64,000 bases of DNA from Pyxicephalus adspersus (lineage: Eukaryota > Chordata > Amphibia > Anura > Pyxicephalidae), in assembly GCF_032062135.1 (NCBI RefSeq), contig NC_092858.1:121584899-121648898 (forward strand). Direction: 5' to 3'. Below the pieces are notes generated by a model, which saw nothing but the letters and a program-made list of their open reading frames with translations, was not told the DNA's origin and made no database searches. Position 1 is the stretch's first letter. The number at the start of each line of letters is the position of its first letter. Of this stretch, positions 22,641 to 32,365 are shown in pieces. A program made the position numbers and the translations under genes.

Positions 22641-23910
22641 ATTTATATCAGGCAAATATATTTTTTTTAGGTTTGAACTTTTAGAGGAGTTTATTAAAAT
22701 ACAAAAGAATTGAACATCAGATTTTCTATCATAAGCAAAAAAGTAAAGTTTAAGACAGGAAAACATTATTTGCCATATAAAACTAGTGAACATAGCTCAA
22801 TGAATATTTAAATTCACTGTTCCTTCTAGCGCCAAGAAATTAACAATTGCACATTACGTATTTATAAGATTTCTTCATTTGCTGCTGTGGAAGGTAAAAA
22901 GAAATATGTAATAACTGGTGAAATCCTGAAAAAATCTATCTTCACAGCCGTTAATTTGTAAAATAAATAGGGTCGTATTTTGCAAAGGTTGCTGTATCAT
23001 TTTGTCCAATTTTGCCAGCAGCATACTCTTTGTAATACAGCTTTATAAAGAATTTTTACATTATTCATTCATCCATTCAATTTGATTTAGCTAGTTTTCA
23101 TTCTTTATTTAATTGCCAAGTTGGAAATGAAAAAAGTGAGAGGTTAAATGCTGCAACAAAAATCAAAAAGATGAAAACAACTAAATGTAAATGGCTGAAT
23201 GACTGTACTAAAATACTGTTGGGAAGATAGCTTTTCTAAAAAAAATGGCTTGTAAAAAAATGGGGGGTAAATATCAAACAGATTTGCATGGCTAGAGGGC
23301 AAAAGACAGGTCATTGTCCTGATCAACTTATATATCACCTTTAGGATGAATATTTTGCTTACTTAGTGGAATCTTTGTATCTTTAATTCGTTTTTACCAA
23401 TAGCTACTTGAAGACTTTTTTTTTAACCAACAAGAATACCTTTCCATCAAGCATTTTTTGCACTTGTACATGACCAATTTGTGATAAATAAATATCATTC
23501 TGGAGACATTTCCTACTTGTATTGGGCCATGTAAAGCCAAACATAGATTTCATATTAATGAGTGTGCTGAATCCAATAAGAATCAAACCTGACAGTATCA
23601 AGGGGGGGGACCAAAGAAAATCAAACAGATTAGTACTTTTATAGTTGTTATTTTGAGACTTTATCCATACCCTATACACAGTTTTACTTAGAGACAGAAA
23701 ATCATTTGCAAGTTTTAGATGATAAAATCTGTCCTAGGCTAAAACCATGGGGACATATTCTGTGCTGCACAAATTCATGACTACCATAAAGCCCCTGTAA
23801 TCCTATTAGTGAGTTTGTTTTGTAGCTTTCAGAAAATCCATAGTCAGTCATGGGTTAGTAGCGAATCTGCTATATAAGAGACCCCAATATTGATTTACAA
23901 AAGTACTTAC
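22641..23910. other. Single-copy-looking stretch, no gene seen
   Basis: AT-rich. The minus frames at 23144-23338 and 23404-23679 show no recognised motif. If the exon-like segment at 23911-24303 is real, this would be its downstream intron on the minus strand. Confidence 0.45.
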
Positions 23911-24303
23911 CAAATCCCTCTGCAAGGACCACTGACATGTTTTTCTTATCCAATGAAGTTACTTGTTCCTTAGCCAGAGCGGCAACCGTTTGCTCCCTTG
24001 ATGCTCCATCCTTAAAGAGTAAAATGCGTCCAGTTCTATTATAGATGGTGGTTCCCTTAAATGGAAAATTCTGCTGCCAACTGAAAAATTGCCCAAATGC
24101 CCCAGCTCTTTATATACGCCATTCTTGAATACGGGACCCTCGGGTTCCTCCAGAGGTTGCTCATAGTTCATTTAACTGTGTGAAGATTGACCTTCCATCT
24201 GATGGTGGATTTGATGCCCAATTCTGGGTTCTCTTGGCGGACATCAATTGCATGACACCAATTAAGTTTGTAGCTCTCTGTCAGTGTGGTGTTGTGTTCA
24301 CCG
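23911..24303 (-). pseudogene. Exon-like coding remnant of an unidentified protein
   Basis: On the minus strand an AG acceptor (plus coordinates 24304-24305) precedes coding-like sequence, and a strong donor G|GTAAGTAC follows at 23903-23910. Translation needs three frames: a first part with E-S-Y-K-L-N-W-C-H-A-I-D-V ending at a TGA (24168-24170), a second with E-P-E-G-P-V-F-K-N-G-V-Y, and from about 24103 a third with Y-N-R-T-G-R-I-L-L-F-K-D-G-A and ending A-E-G-F-G at the donor. Four N-x-S/T sequons suggest a secreted or membrane ectodomain. I do not recognise the family. Two frameshifts make it a pseudogene, unless the base calls are wrong. Confidence 0.4.
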
Positions 24304-24466
24304 CTGACACCAAATAAATATTATAACACTGGGGAGCAATTTTGAACAAATTTTTTTATTGACTTCAGTTTTTAAGCCTATTTACACTAAAATAGGTATG
24401 CTGATTCTGAAAGTGCAGTTAGTTTTCTTCTATAACGTCAGATTTTTTCTCTCCCGCCTTTATTAA

Positions 24467-25061
24467 CCCCCCTAGCATTCTAATTCTGTTCCTATTTCCA
24501 TGCATTCCATTTCCATACATTTTTTTTGCATGGAAATTTATTTTAAATTGTAGGCTATAATTCTTAGGCATGACTCACCAAAGTATTTCCAATTTTTAAT
24601 AAATGTAATGAATTTAATAATAAACTTTAAATAAAAAAAACACAAAAATCTGAAGAAAAAAATAGTAAAACATATAATATAACTGTACAGTAGCATGTAT
24701 AATATATATAAAATAATTATATATATAATATATGAAGATTGCTTTGTATTGGATGCAATACAGTTATTTTGTATTGAATTGAATACAAAATTATTTGAAT
24801 TTCCTGCCGACCCTTCCGCCCCCACCGATGCATGCACCGGCGTCACCGGGATGCATTTGTCATCGTCTCTGCATTCGCTGACTAGAGATCGAAGGAGGAA
24901 GACGTGTTCCCAGGACCTGGGGGTACCAGCAGGACGCCGGAGATGCAGATGGAGCAAGGTAAGTGTTTTTTTTAAGTTTAAAGCGACCCCGAGTGTGACT
25001 CAGAATTACCCCTTTTTGCATGGTAAATCCACTCCGAGTCACACTCATACTGTTAGGGGGG
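24467..25061. mobile_element. TTAA-flanked element, 595 bp
   Basis: Preceded by TTAA (24463-24466) and followed by TTAT (25062-25065), a one-base decay of the duplication. It starts CCCCCCTAGCATTCTAATTC and ends ATACTGTTAGGGGGG. Order of parts: TTTGCATGGAAATTTATTTT, an A/T-rich block, a TTTGTATTGGATGCAATACA fold-back, a GC-rich block, and a donor-like AAGGTAAGTG at 24957-24965. Related to the elements at 13441, 17600 and 35296. The 188-codon frame at 24695-25261 crossing it is chance. Confidence 0.72.
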
Positions 25062-25141
25062 TTATTGTGATTACTGCTCTATCTAGCAAACAAGCAAAAT
25101 TTATTTTTTCACTTACACACGTATTTCCTTTCTTTCAGATC

Positions 25142-26828
25142 ATGTCTGGCTCTGCTGTTTCTCGTAGTAAGTGCCTTAACAACCCTCATTCATTTTGTTC
25201 ATTCATATGTGTGGCAGTTTCAAGATTCCCGGTCAAAGGGCAAACATCGGCTCGTTTGTAGAACAAGCCTATTTGGCATATTTCAAAATTAAACTTGGTA
25301 ATCAAGATAAGTCTTGGGCCCCTCATAAGGTGTGCAAACAGTGTGTCGAGGGTTTATGGATGTGGACGAAGGGAACGAGTGATAAGATGCCATTTGGTAT
25401 ACCTATGGTTTGGCGAGAGCCAGGAGATTATTTCAGTGACTGTTACTTTTCGTTAGTGAAAACTTCAGGATATAACAAGAAAAATAAATGTAACATAGAG
25501 TATCCTAGTCTACCATCGACTATATGCCCAGTGGCTCATTCAGATGAAAACCCAGTGCCGGTTTTCGTTACACTACCCTCTCTTAAAGAACATGATTATA
25601 GTGATGAACTAGGTGACAACAATGATGAAGAGTTTGAGATTGAAAAGGACTCTGTTCATAAGAGATTTGATCAGCTTGAGTTGAGTGATTTGGCACGTGA
25701 TTTGGGACTATTGAAGAAGGCTTCAGAACTCCTAGCATCAAGACTGTGTGAGAAAAACTTACGTGTAAAAGGAACAAAGGTATTGTACTTTCGAACCAGA
25801 GAAATTGCATTTCTGCAGTACTTTAGAACTGACTGGTATTTCCATAACATACCTGGTTTAATGGAGGAATTGGGAATTCCAATCTTTAACTCAACTGAAT
25901 GGCAACGATTCATCGATAGCTCGAAGCAGAGTTTAAAGTGTGTGCTCCTTCACAATGACAATATATTTGGGTCATCCCCAATTCGCCATTCAGTTTCTCT
26001 TTGCGAAGAATATGCAGACATAAAGTGAATCATTGACTTGTTGCAATATAACCAACACAATTGGGTCATCTGTGTTGACCTTAAAATGGTATGCTTCCTT
26101 CTTGGTCAGCAACGCGGATACACCAAGTATCCCTGTTATGTGTGCATGTGGGACAACAGAGCTCATGAGAGTCATTGGGTGGAAAGGAATTGGCCTCCAG
26201 GATCTGCCCTAAAACCAGGTGATCCAATCATTCTACATGAGCCACTTGTTGATAAAAAGAATATTATATTCTTGTCTCTGCACATGAAACTGGGTCTGAT
26301 GAAGCAGTTCGTTAAAGCTTTGCCAACTAAAGGAGACTGTTTCAAGAACCTAATTTTGGCATTTCCTAGCCTGTCATTTGAAAAAATAAAGGCCGATGTG
26401 TTTGATGGTCCACAGATTCGGCAGCTTATCAGAGATGAACATTTCATCAGGACAATGTCAGAAGTCGAAAAGGATGCTTGGTTATCATTCAAAGCCATTG
26501 TCAAGGACTTTCTTGGAAACACATGAGCAAACAATTACACAGAAATTGTCTAGAAACTCTTGGAGAGCTACAACATGGTTGGTTGCAATATGGGCATCAA
26601 GGTACATTTTCTGCAAAGCCATCTTTATAATTTCCTGGAAAACCTGAATTTTCCTGAAAAAGTGATGAGCAAGGTGAACGATTCCACCAAGATTTGAAGG
26701 TCATGGAAGGACAGTATCAGGGTAGATGGAATGTACATATGATGGCTGACTATTGTTGGAACATCTGGCGGGATTGTCCTAACACTGAACACTCCAGGAA
26801 AAGCTATAGGTGTAAATTTTTACCTTAA
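25142..26828 (+). pseudogene. Broken gene of a dispersed transposon-derived-looking protein family
   Basis: About 560 codons. The ATG at 25142-25144 follows an acceptor-like CTTTCTTTCAG (25128-25138). A frameshift at about 25195-25215 leads into the 277-codon frame ending at TGA 26026-26028. The same frame resumes to TGA 26524-26526 and TAG 26551-26553. A second frameshift near 26655-26664 leads to the final TAA at 26826-26828. Landmarks: HKVCKQC, FGIPMVWREP, HSDENPVPVF, FIDSSKQSLKCVLLHN, ICVDLKMV, YPCYVCMWDNRA (a CxxC motif), LHMKLGLMKQFVKAL, DGPQIRQLI, DEQGERFHQD, RWNVHMMADYCW. I recognise this as an uncharacterised protein family found in many repetitive copies in arthropods, Hydra and vertebrates. 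The VDLK Asp, the CxxC insert and the C-terminal E-x-x-E could belong to a DDE-type transposase, but that is inference. The first TGA could be a decayed CGA. No flanking inverted repeats or duplication were found. Confidence 0.7.
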
Positions 26829-27276
26829 CCGCTTACCTGATAAGTTTTCAAATGTTTTACTGTAAAAAAAATGTCATAGAGTAACAATAAATAATTTGTA
26901 TGAACAAAAGAAATTTAAATAAACAGTACATTCAAGTTAATATTTCATTATTTTTTTCAATGTATGTAAAATTTGTTTGTATTTTGACAAATATGGAGGG
27001 TACCCTGTATCATAAAAACTGGATGTGATAGCACAAAAATGGATCTGGATTCACCACCCAAAAATTAGTAAAACAAGTGTAGGATATAACTCAACAAAAA
27101 ATGCGTTCCCCATTGTAAATAATATTAGTTTTAACTGGGCTTCCCTGACACTTGAAAATTGAATTAGGTGTTTCTATGGGATAAAAAGTAAAAGTTTAAG
27201 AAAAACTGCTCTATACATTGTTTAGCAATAACAGTCTTATTATCCTATCGTCCCATCTTCCCCCTCTCCAAATACA

Positions 27277-27310
<34 letters not shown>
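27277..27310. repeat. (AT)n microsatellite
   Basis: About 17 AT units, followed by an imperfect TATA/CACA tail. Confidence 0.9.
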
Positions 27311-27317
<7 letters not shown>

Positions 27318-28204
27318 CACACATACTGTGGTTTGTGTATGTGTATATGTAATAGTTTTTTTCTCTTTTCACTATAAATCAATGTTTTTCTCATCTCTAT
27401 CAATTGTCGTACATATTGTTAAACTACCAATAAAATGTGGAGAATAGATTAAATGTGGCAGAATCATTCTTTTAGTTTTTAAGTTTTTTTTTTTACTGCT
27501 ATTACAAATGTCTATACGTACTCTATAACAGCCTACAAGCAAAGTTCATTAGGAAACAAGAAACCGTAGATTTCTAAATACAATTTAAATGGAAGTATTT
27601 GTGTCATATGTTTTGTAGTGTTAATATCCTCCATGTATAAATCATAAATCAAGTATAAAACATATATCAGTATACACGAAGGAAACATATAACAAAATGA
27701 CATACAATATGAGTCGACAGAGAAGGGGCCTTAGGGCTCTATGCATGAAAACTTTCAATCTAGAAGAATTGTTGAGGGACAAAAAAGAAGCCTGAAATAT
27801 TACTAAAGATTGGTGTGTTCTAATTTAATTCATAAAAATATGACGACAGTTATCAAGGAGCTACAATGGCACAACACCCTCTGTTGTGAAAGTGTGAAAA
27901 AAAGTTATTTTTCCTAGAAATCTTGATGGTGGTATGTTTTCTACTATACTGAATATGTGGAAATGTTTAAAGAACAAATGAACTTTATAACCAATATTGT
28001 AATGAGCTTAACAAGCAGCAATATTATTGTTATATGTTATTTTTTATTATTATGTGGACCATTGCCAAATCTTACTTTCTGTAAGATTGTAGAAAAATGG
28101 TATAAAAAATGATTAAATATATGTATTAGGCTCATTAAATATGCAGTTAGATTTTTTGGCTTCCCCAAAAAATTGGTATTAGAATGAGGTAATGAGTATG
28201 GAAT

Positions 28205-28300
28205 GGATTGTGAGCCCCTCTGAGGGACAGTTAGTGACAAGACTATGGATTTTGTAAAATGCTGTGTAATGTGTAGGTGCTTTATAAAAACCATCATTTT
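28205..28300 (+). mobile_element. SINE 3' fragment
   Basis: Contains GATTGTGAGCCCCTCTGAGG, GACAGTTAGTGACA and GACTATGGATTTTGTAAA, the 3' half of the SINE seen at 16783-17055 and 63556-63830. The tRNA-like head is absent, as in 5'-truncated insertions. Confidence 0.7.
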
Positions 28301-30784
28301 AATAGTAATATACTGAATCCAAAAAAAAAAGTGCAGTTGTCTTTTAAAGCAATGGGGGGGGGGGGGGGCAAAGCTAAGTAACACTCTTCATTTATGATCT
28401 GTTGGCAATTTATCCAATGCTTTACCCTATTCAGAATAGCACATTTTTTTCATGTATTTTATTTTTTCTGGAGAGAAAGAAAATAATGCAACCATCTGGA
28501 ATTTTTAAAAGTGCTTAGCACGTACAGGTATAAAGCTGACATTATAACCAAATACTTGTTTTCCTAGGAACAGCAGCATTGTGTAAAGCAGATACAATAA
28601 AACAGCCCAAAACTGAGTGAGCTTATATACATTTTTAACCCATTCCTTTATATCATCTCTTTTCTAACATTAAACGCATATCTGATCACATTAATCTGTT
28701 GCTGTCCCAAAAGATTTAGTAGCTTCTTTTTCAGACTTTTTAACTTTTTATGATCATGGAGATCAAAGAAGTTCATCTGAAGTTCATATCAGTGGAGCAA
28801 AAATTGTAGAATTTAGATAAGTGACTTGTGGAAGAAGAAGTAGTAGGGTCAAAGCACTCATTTCCATACTATTGGGGCTATTGAAACTTGTCACAAGCCT
28901 AAGATCAAGCAACAGTGCCCTACATCACATCTACATTCATTAATGTGAAATGTACCTGCTCAATAATCATCTAATATCTTTACCTTTGCATTTTGGATAC
29001 ATAGGTAATGTTTGGTTTATGCGTCACCGAACCTCCAAATAAATAAAGTTTGCCTAATGATCACATTAATATCAATATAAAATAATAGCTAAAAGAAAGT
29101 AATACCTCACTTTATTCAGTTTCAAAGGATAGCAAAGTACAAAAATGGTTAAATCAGCAATGACAATATTTAAGTTGCCATGTGAAATGCTCAGAGATTT
29201 GTCCTAATGAAAAACCAAATAACCAACAAGTTAGAGACCCAATCCATTTTATCAAACTCTACAGGGTAAAATTTTCAGAAATATTGCAATTTATTCAAGA
29301 GAAAAAGAGACTCTCATTTGGGAATAGATTCAATCTTCTGCAGAAGGTTTTTTAATGGAGAGGGGCTTTTGGCAGCAATAAACGTCATATTTGGGTATGT
29401 TCATCCTGACAGCAGTATGCAAAGCGTGTTTCGCATACTGTCTATTTTCCTTATATAGCTAATTTTGATTATTAGAAGAAGCAGTCATTGTGCAATGTGA
29501 CTGACAATACAACCATAGATTTAGGACACATATTAAAATGATTTGCTGCAAGAACACTTCAAATCTAGCATTACTCTTTATTTTTTATACATATGCGTCT
29601 ATAGGCAATATGTTAAAAAAAAGATACAGAGAAAGTCCAGATTCATCCAAAAAATCAGTATACATTTGCATGATTATGCTGACAAAATGTCTATAAATAT
29701 TCTATACATTTTTGCAGATATCTGCCCATATCCTCAATATATGTTAAATGTGCTAACAGGGCCACTTCATGCCAATTGTGAGTTGGCATATGAGTCAATT
29801 ATTCTGTCTGTGATGAAGGAAAAGACATATGTAAATTTTAAGCATCCCTGTATTTTGAGAGGTCTTTCTTTTTGTGCTGTTGTTGGTGTAGGTTATACAG
29901 AACATTTACCTTTTACACAGCATCTTGTATAAAGGATAAAGATGATGTATAAAGATTCAAGTTTGGGCAATTTTTGTAAACCTCAAAATTTCCTGTAGTG
30001 TCATGCAAATGAGGGAGGGTGTTTTTACAGAAATGCAGGAATTTTTTTAACTGTTCTGAATTTTAGGACTGGTTTTTATATATATATATACTTATTTTTT
30101 ATATATTGCTCTAATATATAAGGGTTTAAAGAAATAAAAGGGCTTTTTTCTCTTTAAAACTCCAGTTTTGCTAATGGGAGTTTAGAACTAAACATTATTC
30201 TGTGCAACTTTATTATTAAAATTATTTTTACTTAAAAAATATTAAACAAACGACGTACAGAAAGCAAATCAAAAGTGGGCATCATTTTTTTAGTACTGAC
30301 AAAGGTCATTCAAATTGCACATTTTGATAGAGTAATCCTTTCTCTATACAATTGTCATTGATTTTTTCTTTGTTGCCAGTGAATAATGAAATCCAAGCAG
30401 AAGCAATGTGCCATCAAAAAGTACTGACTTTTTTTTTCTTTCATTCCTGCATATTTACTACAATGGTAATTACATAAGAGATTTAAATTGCTTGTAAATA
30501 ACAGAGGTAACTCTTGTTGGTAGTGGCTTTCTTGCAGTACATTGATTTCAGATGAGGCAGTTGTCTGCAAGGGGTCACACTACTTCTAAAAAATGATTCA
30601 AAATTTATGTGTAGCCCAACCTTAGAAAAAAAATGAAATCTAAGTTGTCATGGCAACAAACTTAATTGAAAGGTATTTTAAATTACTATAAATGTTTACT
30701 GAAGGCTTTAGCAGCATTCACTTAACCTGTTAGCCACCACTAATGCTATTTAATGGCATCAAAAAAATTATAATGCTGCATATA

Positions 30785-30807
30785 GGGCCTGATTTATTAA
30801 TGCTCTC
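30785..30807. mobile_element. Remnant of the palindromic GGGCCTGATTTATTAA MITE
   Basis: AGGGCCTGATTTATTAATG matches the terminal repeat of the element at 59315-59538. It is cut after 23 bases by the frog MITE starting at 30808; no matching remainder is obvious on the far side. Confidence 0.5.
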
Positions 30808-31148
30808 TAAAGCTGCGTACACACTTCCAATTTTTATCATTGGAAATGAACGACGAACGAACGACGAACGATCGATTGGGCAAAAATTGTTCGTAAAAAA
30901 AGTAACCAACGACGCCGACGAACGAGGATAGTCATTGGAAATGAACGACCGGACCGGCGGATTGGACGACGATCGTTGACCATCTATCGTCAAACGATCG
31001 CATCTATTGTGTGTACAATATCTGTGAACGATCGTGTCGTTATCTGCATGTACAGGATCGGTGCTATACGATCGTTCGCCGATATCGTGCAGGATCGTTC
31101 GTCGTTCGTTTACCAACGATAATTATTGGAAGTGTGTACGTAGCTTTA
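30808..31148. mobile_element. Frog MITE, copy 2, with long inverted ends
   Basis: Starts TAAAGCTGCGTACACACTTC and ends GAAGTGTGTACGTAGCTTTA. Here the inverted repeat extends about 50 bp inwards (CCAATTTTTATCATTGG, GAACGACGAACGA versus the right side), more than in the other copies. The interior is full of CGATCGTTCGT-type words and their complements. Inserted against a remnant of another MITE. Confidence 0.85.
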
Positions 31149-31539
31149 ATTTACAATCTCTCCATTCTGTTGTGTGTATTTTAGGATGTGCTTACTAGTT
31201 TTTCTTCAAAAGGAGTAACAGGATGTACAGACAGATGTACGATTATTCAGTGTCCTGACTAACTGATGTGAGTAGTACATCTACATTTGGAAAAATAGGA
31301 TATTCCAACATACCGATCTGGTCGTTTTGATTTCCCACACCCTAAACCTGGAAATTCCTGCCAGGGCGATCGAGATAGCAAAAGATCCTGAACCCAGAAA
31401 AGGATGGGATGAACATGACATGCCCACAACAAAGCAAGGACAGATGAGAGTAATTTATTAAATGGAATCAGTCAGAACGTCTTGGACCCCCCTCCCTCAT
31501 GTCTGATGATTTTAGCATCGCAAAAATGAAGTTGAGGAT

Positions 31540-31920
31540 CTAAACTAACCAGTGAAGGAGCCAGATGCAAATGGAACCTGGCCCTTCATAGGGAGCTTGC
31601 TCCCTTCCTAGCTATCTAATACATGCATCTAGCTGCTTTGTTGGCTAACCAGGTGAAAAAGAGGGTATAGCTAAACCAGCAAGAGCGCCAAAGGTGTGAG
31701 TGTCAGGTTTGGGCTCATCAGCAAGGGAGCCAGGTGGAAATGGAGCCTGACCCTCCACCTAGTCACCTTGATGGCTACTTGCTTCCCTGCTGGTTATCCT
31801 AGACCTTCCAGGAGTCATGTGCAAGTGGAGAGTCAGTCTGGTCAGCACTAGAGCTAGGTGCAAATAAAGGGTCAGGTTTCACTTGCACATGGTTATCATG
31901 CAGGATAACTAAACCAACCA
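31540..31920. repeat. Degenerate tandem repeat, about 150-bp unit
   Basis: Variants of GGGAGCCAGGTGGAAATGGA followed by GCCTGACCCTCCA-like text occur near 31557, 31725 and 31850, each followed by TGGCTA/GCTAT and TTGCTCCCT/TTGCTTCCCT-like words. About 2.5 diverged units. The unit count and length are by-eye estimates. Confidence 0.5.
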
Positions 31921-32047
31921 TTTTAAATATGGTGTTGAAAAATATGTGTGACTACAGTATAGCATTAAAGAATGGTTATGATTTAAAGCAGTACAATTTT
32001 TTAGACTCTCTCAAGTGACAGCCCCCCTGTGCAGCCATATGTGATAG

Positions 32048-32365
32048 TCCAGAATGACAGACTACCAGACAGACCACAGTGCAGATCCGTCAGTGACAGA
32101 CACCCTAATTAAAGACCCACCAATGACACATCCCCCTAGTGATAGACCCCAATGACAGACCCCAAGTGCACACCTATATGATAGATACATCAGTGACATC
32201 CCCTAGTGTAGACTTTAGTAAGAGATCCCCACTGCAGACCCCAATAATACACACCCCTCTCGGCAGACCTCAGTTAGGGCCCCATGCATATCTCAGTACA
32301 GACCCCTATTACAAACCTCAGTACAAACCCCCAGGCAGATTTTAGTATACACTCCGAATGCAGAC
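32048..32365. repeat. Degenerate GACAGACCCC/CAGTGCAGACC minisatellite
   Basis: Words such as CAGTGACAGACACCC, AATGACAGACCCCAAGTG, CACTGCAGACCCC and CAGTACAGACCCC recur every 14-20 bases over about 320 bp. The complement contains a donor-like AGGTAAGT at about 32370 just beyond it. The proline-rich plus frame 32139-32345 is a by-product. Confidence 0.65.

Larger units (their letters stand above)
26829..30783. other. Mostly single-copy stretch, no gene seen
   Basis: About 4 kb. The first 400 bases may be the 3' flank of the mobile unit carrying the broken gene. It also holds an (AT)n run, a SINE tail and a 15-G run (28354-28368). The frames at 28037-28384 (minus) and 29543-29932 (plus, 129 codons) lack recognisable motifs and splice context. 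Confidence 0.5.

Noticed and set aside
24695..25261. 188-codon plus-strand frame
   Set aside because: It runs across a TTAA element and into the broken gene in a different frame. It only captures the first residues of that gene and does not encode one protein.
25583..25913. Minus-strand frames opposite the broken gene
   Set aside because: They are shadows of the plus-strand coding remnant.
29543..29932. 129-codon plus-strand frame
   Set aside because: No recognised motif, biased to Tyr, Ile and Phe as expected in AT-rich DNA, and no convincing splice or promoter context.
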